Assembly: GCF_000300815.1 (NCBI RefSeq)
Contig: NZ_AMRX01000008.1
Coordinates: 248,001-312,000 of the forward strand
From: Gayadomonas joobiniege G7
Lineage (GTDB): Bacteria; Pseudomonadota; Gammaproteobacteria; Enterobacterales; Alteromonadaceae
DNA: 64,000 nucleotides
Reading direction: 5' to 3'
Shown here in pieces: positions 55,422-63,187 of this stretch. A program made the position numbers and the translations under genes. The stretch's first letter is position 1. The number at the start of each line of letters is the position of its first letter. The notes beneath the pieces were generated by a model. The model made no database searches, was not told the DNA's origin, and was given only the letters and a program-made list of their open reading frames with translations.

Positions 55422-57839
55422 TTAATTAAGTGTATATTGAATCTTTTTACTGCTAGTGACCACTTGCAGCGCCATACTACTGACATAACCGCCGTTGTCA
55501 GCAAACTCAATCTGAACATTATTATCGCTTTGCAGTGCTGAGTAAGGCACAGGGATCTCTATCACACCAAAAAAGTTTTCGCGGCCAGTTTTTGATTTCC
55601 CTTGTTTTTGATCATAACCTCTAAAATCACTGGGTACGGTTAGCGTGACACCATTAATTGTTACTTTTGGTGTTAAGGATTTACCATGATCGCGCCCTAA
55701 ACCCATTCTTAGCACAGCATATCCTTGACTGCCAACATTCACATCATCGATGTTAAAACTCATTGGACTATAGGCTTGTATTGCCTGTAAGTACTCACTA
55801 GCATAATATTTAATTGTACTCGCTGATTCTTTTTGATTGATATCACTGCTATAAGTGAGTTTGATAATTTGAGTGGCTTCGGCAGGTAAAACCCAATTAT
55901 CAGGCAACTCAGTCATATTAGTGATTTGATAATCAACTGTATTTTGCTCACTATAACCAAGCGTTTTGATTTCAACCGAACTTAATGAATTATTATCAAC
56001 GCCTAAAGTATTCAACTGGATTGCTCTATCATCAAACTCTAAGCTGGTTAACACCACATAAGCCGTTTTACCATCAATAAATACTTGGCTTTGAATATCT
56101 AAGTCTGTGCTTGTGCTAACGGCGCGTTTACCAGCTACCTCTTTCCATAGTTTGTAAAAATAAATATGATCAGAATAAACCCAGTCTGTATTATTGCTGC
56201 CATCACGCTCAAACTGTTGGATCATCAAACGGCTCGAATAGGCGATGCTGGTATCATCATCTTTTATTCGACGACCCCATTCTGCTTTCACAGGAATAAA
56301 AGGGATCACTTTAGCTATCGTATCGGGACGCTCTAAAAACTGAGTATTCATGCTGGTAATTGAGCGTACCTTTTCGGCATCCCTTTGCGGGCTCCAATCT
56401 TGGTTAACCATGATATGAGTCGATGAGCCCACTTCGGAAATTACAATTGGTTTAATTTCCCCAAGTTTTATTTGGCTATATTGCTCTAACATATCTAAAG
56501 TGGCTTCTAAATTACTGCCACGGCGATAACGCTCTGAGTTTTTAAACTCAGGAAAATCGTACAAATGGATTGAATAAAAATCCATGTATTCGCCGGATGT
56601 ATCAATAAACAATTTGTCTCTGTCATGCCAGCGCTGAAAGTTGTTTTTATCAAAATCTGGAAAAGCTATCGTATAACCTCCCACTAAAATATCATGGTTG
56701 TCACTAATTTTAGCTATCTCTTTGGCCACAGTATTATGAAACTCAAAGACTTTTAGCGGCTCCACATAATTTGTTTCACCTTCTCTGTCTGTACTTAAAT
56801 CGTATAAAGGTTCGTTCATCACTTCAAAGTATTTAGGTTTAGGGGGCCCAGCATCTTCTGATGATTGACGGTAAAAGTTTTGCAAATATCGAGCAAAATA
56901 TTCTCCGGTGGCAGTTCCTAATGGTTCATTAGCAGTATCTGTCTGTGAAAATGACCATTTTGGCTCAGCTAATTTTGCCACTGGCGTGATCTCTGTGCCT
57001 TCTGGCCAATAAGGGTGCTGTTGGCCACCAACTATCATTCCGGCCATGCGATCTTCAAGTTGACGGCCATTTTTAAATTTAGCTTGCTGGCTGTTGTCGT
57101 ATGTCCAGTTAGAATCGCCCGCGCGGCTTATTAGACTGGCAGGGTCAACATAACCGGGTCGGCTATCATCTTGGCGAACATTGCGTAAATTCCAGCCCAA
57201 GCTACCAGTTTCACGTCCAAAATAAACGTTATGGCCTTCAATAAAATCAAACACTAAGTCATCACCTAATGCATTGGCAGCATTGTTACTATGGCTATCG
57301 TTTTGTCCCCAGTCATTTTCGACGTTGCTTGAATGTATTGTGATGTATTTTTCGCGCTCAAAACTATCAATGCCATTTATGCTGTGCAAGGTATCTAAAT
57401 GCACATTGACCTGGGTGCCATTAAACGTAGGGGCCGCTAAGGTGGTGATAATAAAGTCTGCTTGTTTATCGCCAATGAATAAAGTGGCGGTATGGGAACT
57501 AGCGTGCTCAGATTTGCTTTTAGCTCTGACAGATATGCTATCGCCCAGCTTTATAGTGCCGCTTTGATTAGTAAAAGCTGAGCCATTAACAGAGTATTCT
57601 CCATCCGTTATTTTTATTGCGGTCGGCGCATTAATACCTGCTACTTTAAAGGGTTTGCTTGTTACCCAAGTATCTAAAGCAATGCCTGTTATTGCGTCAA
57701 GGGTAAAGCGGTCAGGGCTGGTATCGATAACGGCAGTTGGTTCTTTAGTTTCTGTCGAACCGCCACCACCACAGGCCGTTAAAAAAAGGCTTACACAAAT
57801 CGCTAAACTTAGTTTATTGCTCACAAAGGCTTTATTCAT
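55422..57839 (-). CDS. GH86-type beta-agarase/beta-porphyranase lipoprotein
   Basis: Predicted surface endo-hydrolase of agar or porphyran, 805 residues. The lipobox LTAC (Cys about 23) is followed by Gly and linker residues, then an N-terminal beta domain (about 40-135). The TIM barrel runs about 140-550: FEREKYITIHSS and FDFIEGHNVYFGRETG are recognised GH86 features, FEVMNEP holds the acid/base Glu (about 343), and IVISEVGSS the nucleophile Glu (about 469). Two C-terminal beta-sandwich regions follow, as in GH86 structures. Agarase versus porphyranase cannot be decided by eye. It is convergent with the PVC-type redox cluster, which may process its products. Confidence 0.82.
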   Translation of the reverse strand: MNKAFVSNKLSLAICVSLFLTACGGGGSTETKEPTAVIDTSPDRFTLDAITGIALDTWVTSKPFKVAGINAPTAIKITDGEYSVNGSAFTNQSGTIKLGDSISVRAKSKSEHASSHTATLFIGDKQADFIITTLAAPTFNGTQVNVHLDTLHSINGIDSFEREKYITIHSSNVENDWGQNDSHSNNAANALGDDLVFDFIEGHNVYFGRETGSLGWNLRNVRQDDSRPGYVDPASLISRAGDSNWTYDNSQQAKFKNGRQLEDRMAGMIVGGQQHPYWPEGTEITPVAKLAEPKWSFSQTDTANEPLGTATGEYFARYLQNFYRQSSEDAGPPKPKYFEVMNEPLYDLSTDREGETNYVEPLKVFEFHNTVAKEIAKISDNHDILVGGYTIAFPDFDKNNFQRWHDRDKLFIDTSGEYMDFYSIHLYDFPEFKNSERYRRGSNLEATLDMLEQYSQIKLGEIKPIVISEVGSSTHIMVNQDWSPQRDAEKVRSITSMNTQFLERPDTIAKVIPFIPVKAEWGRRIKDDDTSIAYSSRLMIQQFERDGSNNTDWVYSDHIYFYKLWKEVAGKRAVSTSTDLDIQSQVFIDGKTAYVVLTSLEFDDRAIQLNTLGVDNNSLSSVEIKTLGYSEQNTVDYQITNMTELPDNWVLPAEATQIIKLTYSSDINQKESASTIKYYASEYLQAIQAYSPMSFNIDDVNVGSQGYAVLRMGLGRDHGKSLTPKVTINGVTLTVPSDFRGYDQKQGKSKTGRENFFGVIEIPVPYSALQSDNNVQIEFADNGGYVSSMALQVVTSSKKIQYTLN

Positions 57840-58030
57840 TTATCTATTTCTCACTACAGTAAGTTGAAATCATGTGCAGTTTATCATTAAATATTGATAA
57901 TTGTTAACAGTTAATTGATTTTATGTGCCGTCTGTTAAGCTTTATGGTGTTTGTCGAGTGAGTGTGCTTGTTTTAACTTTTTAACAAAATTGGTTTAAAA
58001 TTAGATTTTAACAAGGGTAAAGGCTAGGGA

Positions 58031-59794
58031 ATGAAATACATAATAGCGCTGATCATCAGCATAAGTTTTGCGCTCAACGCAACTGAAAAGGCCACTGAAT
58101 TGGCGCAAAAAGCAAGCGCCGGAGATAGTGAAGCGCAATATCAATTAGCCGTTCTATATCAAAAAGGGGATACGGTTGAGCAAGACGAGGTTAAAGCCTT
58201 TAACTGGTTTCAACAAGCTGCCCATTTAGGCCATAGCGATGCGCAAAATAGTTTAGCCATTGCTTATTTAGAGGGGCAGGGTGTTGAACAAAATAAAGCC
58301 TTGGCGGTTAAATGGTATAAACAAGCAGCGGAGCAGGGCAATCGTAACGCCCAATATAACTTGGCTTGGTGTTATGAAAAGGGCGAAGGGGCTGAGAAAA
58401 ATCTATCACAAGCATTTTTTTGGTACCAACAAGCTGCAGAGCAAGGCGACTTAGATGCACAGAGTGTTGTTGCTTGGATGTATGCAACGGCTCAAGGCAC
58501 CAAGTTGAATTACGAACAGGCCTATCAATGGTATTTAAAAGCTGCAACACAAGGCCACGCGGGTGCGCAAAATAGTTTAGGTTCATTATATGAAAATGGC
58601 CAAGGTGTTGAGGCAGATCCGACTAAAGCATATTCATGGTATTTAAAAGCGGCAGAGCAGGGTTCAGCTTATGCTCAATATAATTTGGCATCTCTATACG
58701 AAGATGGTTTAGGGGTAGAAGCTGATCCTCAGCAAGCATTTATTTGGTATAAAATGGCCGCTGAGCAAGGGGATGCTGATGCCCAAAATATGGTGGGTGT
58801 TTTTTATAATACAGGAACGGGTGTTGAAAAAGACCCAGAGGCAGGGTTTCACTGGTATAAAAAAGCCGCCGAGCAAGGTTTAATGATTGCTGAATACAAC
58901 TTAGCCTGGATGTATGAAAATGGCGTAGGGGTTGAACAATCGGCCGCAGAAGCGATGGTTTGGTATCAAAAGGCGGCATTGCAAGGCTATGCGGCGGCTC
59001 AATATCAGTTAGGTTATATTTATGCCAACGGTGAATTAACAGAGCAAGATTATGCGGCAGCAGTGCACTGGTATCAAAAAGCGTCAGAGCTAGGCTACCC
59101 AGATGCACAGAATAATTTAGGTAACTTATACGAAAAAGGTAAAGGGGTAGCGCAAAATTATAAAAAGGCGGCTTTTTGGTATTTAAAATCTGCTGAGCAG
59201 GGCAATGTTTATGCGCAATATAATCTAGCGTTGGCTTATGAAGACGGCCGCGGGGTCGAGCAAAATTATCAGCAAGCGGCCATATGGTATCGTAAAGCGG
59301 CTGAGGCTGGCGATTCAGATGCACAAAATGCACTAGGGAATTTATATGATACCGGCCAAGGTGTCAGCAAAAATTCGCAAACGGCTGTAAAATGGTATCG
59401 CTTATCAGCCCAACAAGGTAATTATATTGGCCAATACAATTTAGCTTGGATGTACGACCATGGCGTTGGCGTAGCCAAAGATAAAGCGGCTGCGGTTATT
59501 TGGTATCGTAAATCTGCTGAGCAAGGTTATGCTAGTGCACAAAATAACCTAGCGGTGTGTTACGACAGTGGAGAAGGTGTTCGTGAAGATGATAAACAAG
59601 CTTTTTATTGGTTTAAAAAAGCCGCTGAAAATGGAGATCCAACCGGTCAATCCAATTTGGCCATTTTTTATTCGGATGGCGTAGGCGTACAGAAAAATAA
59701 AATTAAAGCTAAATACTGGGCAGGCATTAGTTGTGAAAATGGGAATAAAGGCGCTTGCGAGTTAGCACAGTCGTTAGCTGGTAGCGGTTATTAA
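58031..59794 (+). CDS. Sel1-repeat (TPR-like) exported protein
   Basis: Protein of 587 residues with a signal peptide (MKYIIALIISISFALNA), then about fifteen consecutive 36-residue Sel1 repeats from about 25 to the end. The unit reads A(A/E)xG(D/N)xxAQxxL(A/G)xxYexGxGVeqdxxxAxxWYxKA. Sel1 solenoids bind partner proteins and usually have no enzymatic activity. The DNA repeats strongly, so copy number may vary between strains. The final repeat diverges (KYWAGISCENGNKGACELAQ) with two Cys, a typical capping form. No partner is evident; it may be monocistronic. Confidence 0.93.
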   Translation: MKYIIALIISISFALNATEKATELAQKASAGDSEAQYQLAVLYQKGDTVEQDEVKAFNWFQQAAHLGHSDAQNSLAIAYLEGQGVEQNKALAVKWYKQAAEQGNRNAQYNLAWCYEKGEGAEKNLSQAFFWYQQAAEQGDLDAQSVVAWMYATAQGTKLNYEQAYQWYLKAATQGHAGAQNSLGSLYENGQGVEADPTKAYSWYLKAAEQGSAYAQYNLASLYEDGLGVEADPQQAFIWYKMAAEQGDADAQNMVGVFYNTGTGVEKDPEAGFHWYKKAAEQGLMIAEYNLAWMYENGVGVEQSAAEAMVWYQKAALQGYAAAQYQLGYIYANGELTEQDYAAAVHWYQKASELGYPDAQNNLGNLYEKGKGVAQNYKKAAFWYLKSAEQGNVYAQYNLALAYEDGRGVEQNYQQAAIWYRKAAEAGDSDAQNALGNLYDTGQGVSKNSQTAVKWYRLSAQQGNYIGQYNLAWMYDHGVGVAKDKAAAVIWYRKSAEQGYASAQNNLAVCYDSGEGVREDDKQAFYWFKKAAENGDPTGQSNLAIFYSDGVGVQKNKIKAKYWAGISCENGNKGACELAQSLAGSGY

Positions 59795-59822
59795 TGGTAG
59801 CAGTGCGGAAACGCTAAAAAAG

Positions 59823-59849
59823 AGTTATCCACAGAAACAGTGGATAACT
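59823..59849. repeat. Perfect hairpin containing a DnaA box
   Basis: AGTTATCCAC (59823-59832) and GTGGATAACT (59840-59849) are a perfect 10-bp inverted repeat around a 7-base loop. TTATCCACA at 59825-59833 matches the consensus DnaA box, and the other arm is a partial inverted box. It lies 29 bp after the Sel1 gene without a T-run, so it is not a standard terminator. Confidence 0.6.
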
Positions 59850-59939
59850 ATGTGAGCAGGTTGCGAATAAAGCGCTTTTTTATTTTTACTATTGTATTTA
59901 ATTTGGTATATTTGTATATAAAAATAAATTAGGATCTTT

Positions 59940-60944
59940 ATGAGCACAGTTAAGCTTCCAAAAATCATTTTTGGCACCAGTAGCCTAGGTAACCTGTTTG
60001 TTGAACTGGATAAACAAACTAAAACTCAGCTCGTTGACGCGGCCATTCAAAATAGTCCAGATACGGTTATTTTTGATAGCGCTGGAAAATACGGTGCAGG
60101 GCTTGCGTTAGAGTCCATCTCGACTGCTTTATCAGAGCTAAACATAGCACCAGAGGCGGTTAAAATTAGTAATAAGTTAGGTTGGAAAAGGGCACCGTTA
60201 AAAACAGCCGAGCCAACCTTTGAGCCGGGCGCATGGGTTAATATCAAACATGATGCGGTGCAAGATATTTCTTATCAAGGTATTTTAGACTGTTACCATG
60301 AAGGCAATCAATTGTTGTCACCGTATCAGGCTAAAATTGTTTCTGTTCATGATCCAGATGAATATTTGGCTGCGGCGACCGATCAAGCCGATTTAGATCA
60401 GCGTAAAGCAGATATTTTAGAGGCTTACCGGGCTTTGCAAGCTTTACGTGATTGCGGCGAAGTTGAATCTGTAGGCGTGGGGGCTAAAGATGTTTCTGTT
60501 ATCGACTTTATTAGCGATCACGTTCGGCTGGATTGGGCGATGTTTGCTTGTTCGTTGACGCCTTTTACTCATAAAAAATCGACTTTAGATCTCATCAAAA
60601 AGTTACATCAGCAAGGTGTTAAAATTATTAACTCGGCTGTTTTTAACTCAGGGTTTTTATTAGGGAGTGATAATCTGGATTATAAAAAAGTGTCCAGAGA
60701 AACCCACCCCGAAGCATTTGCTTGGCGTGATAAGTTCCATCAACTTTGTGATAAGTACCAGATAACGGGTGCACAAGCTTGTGTGCAATTTTCATTTTTA
60801 TTTGACGGCGTTGAATCGATTGCGCTGAGCTCAAGCTCGCCTAAGCGCGTTAAGTCTAACATAAGTTTGAGCGAAGCAGACGTGCCTAAAGCCTTTTGGC
60901 AAGATATGTATCATCAGGGTTTGATTAAAATAAAAATTACCTAA
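59940..60944 (+). CDS. Aldo/keto reductase, D-threo-aldose 1-dehydrogenase-like
   Basis: NAD(P)-dependent sugar oxidoreductase of 334 residues. AKR motifs: IIFGTSSLGNLF (about 9-20), the catalytic Asp and Tyr in FDSAGKYGAG (about 43-50), Lys in ISNKLGWKR (about 83), and His in VSVHDPDEYL (about 137). The length and the GYxD-like DCYHEG/ILDCY region fit the L-fucose/L-galactose (D-threo-aldose) 1-dehydrogenase subgroup. That would suit oxidation of L-galactose from porphyran or agar, given the GH86 gene nearby. Substrate is inferred. No ribosome-binding site stronger than AGGATC is seen. Confidence 0.85.
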   Translation: MSTVKLPKIIFGTSSLGNLFVELDKQTKTQLVDAAIQNSPDTVIFDSAGKYGAGLALESISTALSELNIAPEAVKISNKLGWKRAPLKTAEPTFEPGAWVNIKHDAVQDISYQGILDCYHEGNQLLSPYQAKIVSVHDPDEYLAAATDQADLDQRKADILEAYRALQALRDCGEVESVGVGAKDVSVIDFISDHVRLDWAMFACSLTPFTHKKSTLDLIKKLHQQGVKIINSAVFNSGFLLGSDNLDYKKVSRETHPEAFAWRDKFHQLCDKYQITGAQACVQFSFLFDGVESIALSSSSPKRVKSNISLSEADVPKAFWQDMYHQGLIKIKIT

Positions 60945-61779
60945 AAGTACATCAGGCCACCTTACAAGAGCGATTATTGCACTTAAATGACAAGGTGGCC
61001 GCTTTTAATCTTCTTTAAACAAGCACAGTATGCCACCTTTTCCATATATCGGTTAGCATTTAGCTAGTACAGTTAGCCACCTTGGGATGCTTTTTATTTT
61101 AGTGCTGCCGTGAATTTGTTTAAAGGTGGCCATTTGTACTTTTTATATTGGCTGGCAAAACGCTGGCTGAGGCTTTATTATGCGCTAAAGGTGGCTATTT
61201 GTACTTCGAATGGGCATTATGTTAGGCCTATTTGGGTCGCTGCACCGCTAATTCGAAAAAAGGTGGCTAACTGTACGTATTTATTGATTGCATGTGTTTT
61301 TTCGGTGTTGCACTTTATAGTAAGGTGGCTAACTGTACGGCTCTAACTTTGAATGAACGATTAAAAAACCTTGAGTTGAGCAGGGAAAATAGTCATTTTA
61401 ATAGAAGGTGGCCAGATGTACTTATAAAATCAGACTAGCCGATTAAAGAATTAAAGCAGGTAAATATCACAAGGTGGCTATATGTACTTTAATAAAAATA
61501 CAATAGAAAGGAAAGGTGGCTAATTGTACGGGCTAGATCTGAAAAAATTGACCTACGGTGGCTAAAAGTACGATCAAAAAATTAGCTAAAGCGAGCAAAG
61601 GCGGCTGATTGTACGACTTGGTAGCCAAGGTGGCGATTTGTACTTAGTGTTTTTCGGAGCTCATTTAAGATACTTGATTAACTGAACTTGTTGGCTGGTT
61701 GCATAAACGTAAAAGTGGCCTAATGTACTGAGTACAATAAGCCACTTTTACGCAATGTTTGTGCATCACCAACGTATTG
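60945..61779. repeat. Intergenic array of sixteen 17-bp AAGGTGGC-N5-GTAC repeats
   Basis: This 835-bp stretch holds no credible gene. It contains sixteen copies of AAGGTGGCNNNNNGTAC, most often AAGGTGGCTANNTGTAC. Plus-strand copies start at 60992 (degenerate), 61123, 61188, 61260, 61322, 61405, 61471, 61513, 61555, 61598, 61627 and 61712. Minus-strand copies start at 60947, 61023 (degenerate), 61067 and 61732. Spacers differ in sequence, so this is neither a simple tandem repeat nor a CRISPR array. The layout looks like a multi-site binding array for one protein. No transposase, initiator or partition gene is adjacent. Confidence 0.9.
61708..61752. repeat. Long inverted pair closing the repeat array
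   Basis: The last two array units face each other. Outer arms CGTAAAAGTGGC (61708-61719) and GCCACTTTTACG (61741-61752) are perfect; inner parts meet as TGTAC-TGA-GTACA. Overall it is an arm of 21 bp with two mismatches and a 3-base loop, 27 bp from the end of the convergently read cyclase gene. It may double as that gene's terminator. Confidence 0.8.
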
Positions 61780-62916
61780 TTAGCAAGCTAGTTCTAATTC
61801 TGAGCTTTGTAATTGAGCAATGGATTTTTTCATCCATTCGCTGTTTATATGGTTAGCTTCAAAACCAGAGCCTAGGTTATTCAACAAAGTGATGCATAAC
61901 CGGCCTCCTAGATGCTCTTTAAATTCATTTAAGGCTTGTTCAACATCTAACTGCTGCAATGCGCTATGATTTAAAGTAAACCCTAAAGTTGTTAACAAGG
62001 TAATAATTTTATTGGCATCCGCTTGTGTTAAATGACCCGCATAAACCGAATATAAACTGTCAATAGCAATACCAATGGCAACGGCTTCGCCGTGCCTGAG
62101 TTCGTTATTAGAAAGCTCTTCTAGCTTGTGAGCAGACCAATGACCAAAATCTAACGGCCGAGCCGAGCCGAACTCAAAAGGGTCGCCATTGGTTGCAATA
62201 TGATCAAGATGCCATTTTGCCCCTTTAATGATCATATTTTTCATCGCAGCGGTCTCAAATTGAGCTAGTTCAAAACGGTCAGCATAAAGCTGGTTGAAAA
62301 ACTCTTTATCTTTGATTAAGGCAACTTTAATGGCTTCAGCAATGCCGCAGCGTTTGTCTCGCACTTGCAAACTATTTAATAGCGTAAAATCATTAATCAC
62401 CGCAAAGGGTGGTACAAAAGTGCCTAAATAATTTTTGCGTTTATTAAAATTAATTGCGTTTTTAACGCCGACCCCAGCATCGTTTTGTCCTAACACTGTT
62501 GATGGTAAACGAATAAGGCGAATACCTCTGTGTGCTGTTGCTGCAGCATAACCAACAGCATCTACTACAGCGCCGCCACCAACAACAATGATATAAGAAT
62601 GACGGTCAATTTTATAATCTGCCACGGCTTGATAAATGTCTTCAAGCCATTGGGTATGGTTTTTACAGTCTTCACCACCAGGAATAATCAAAGTATCACT
62701 TAGCTTTAACTCGGCGGCGGCTAGATAATCAGCGACTTTTTGTGATAACTCGGGATGACAAGCGGCTACCTCGCTGTCGAGACATAATAAAAACTCGGGA
62801 CGATCACTCAGATTATCAATTAGCTTTATTAACGATTGATTATTCGAAGAAAAGGTATCTTCAGTAAAGATCACTGGATACTGATAGCTAACTGTAAAGC
62901 TCTGATTGATTTGCAT
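61780..62916 (-). CDS. Sugar-phosphate cyclase family protein (EboD/3-dehydroquinate-synthase-like)
   Basis: NAD- and metal-dependent cyclase of 378 residues. It shows the DHQS-fold motifs PGGEDCKN (about 79), IIVVGGGAVVDAVGYAAATAHRGIRLIRLPST (about 109-140), the Lys in GVKNAINF (about 151), and the metal-binding Glu/His set in CGIAEAIKVALI (about 194), LDFGHWSAHKLE and LRHGEAVAIGI (about 272). The RPLDFGHW sequence, in place of the NFGHTFGHAIE of true AroB, suggests the EboD or 2-epi-5-epi-valiolone-synthase side of the superfamily, so a cyclitol product is more likely than shikimate. It is divergent from a Gfo/Idh/MocA oxidoreductase, a frequent cyclitol partner. Confidence 0.8.
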   Translation of the reverse strand: MQINQSFTVSYQYPVIFTEDTFSSNNQSLIKLIDNLSDRPEFLLCLDSEVAACHPELSQKVADYLAAAELKLSDTLIIPGGEDCKNHTQWLEDIYQAVADYKIDRHSYIIVVGGGAVVDAVGYAAATAHRGIRLIRLPSTVLGQNDAGVGVKNAINFNKRKNYLGTFVPPFAVINDFTLLNSLQVRDKRCGIAEAIKVALIKDKEFFNQLYADRFELAQFETAAMKNMIIKGAKWHLDHIATNGDPFEFGSARPLDFGHWSAHKLEELSNNELRHGEAVAIGIAIDSLYSVYAGHLTQADANKIITLLTTLGFTLNHSALQQLDVEQALNEFKEHLGGRLCITLLNNLGSGFEANHINSEWMKKSIAQLQSSELELAC

Positions 62917-63187
62917 AGAGCCCCCTTAAAAACTCAATAAATTCAGTAAACGCATATTTAAAACTAAATTAAAAAAAATAGCAAAAGGGCAAATAATAAA
63001 ATTTAACCATTTTTGTACGAAATTTAATAAGTTTATATGTAAACGTATTGATTTTCTTTTAAAATTATTTTTAATTTCCAAACGCGAAATTTTTTTTAAA
63101 TCGGTTTTTGGTGAAAGTATTTGGGTTGAGTTGTTATTAATGTTATAAAATACCACCCAAACAGTTAACATATGATAAAGGGACCTC
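62917..63187. other. 271-bp divergent promoter region, very AT-rich
   Basis: Separates the cyclase gene from the Gfo/Idh/MocA gene and should hold both promoters. It is rich in A and T tracts, with TATGTAAACGTATTG near 63034-63048 as a possible operator-like site. An ORF on the minus strand here is low-complexity and overlaps the oxidoreductase start, so it is not annotated. No RNA gene was recognised. Confidence 0.5.

Noticed and set aside
58740-59333. A 197-codon minus-strand open frame opposite the Sel1 gene
   Set aside because: It is the antisense shadow of the Sel1 repeats; its apparent internal repetition comes from the opposite strand.
61110-61346. A 78-codon plus-strand open frame inside the repeat array
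   Set aside because: Its codons are formed largely by the repeat units (KVAICTS, RKKVANCT, VRWLTV), it has no convincing start and it is hydrophobic by repeat composition.
60945-61779. CRISPR array
   Set aside because: Repeats are only 17 bp, imperfect, in both orientations, with spacers of very unequal length, and no cas genes are in the window.
61780-62916. Assignment as housekeeping aroB
   Set aside because: The metal-binding region reads RPLDFGHW and the context lacks aroK, dam or damX, which usually neighbour aroB in Gammaproteobacteria.
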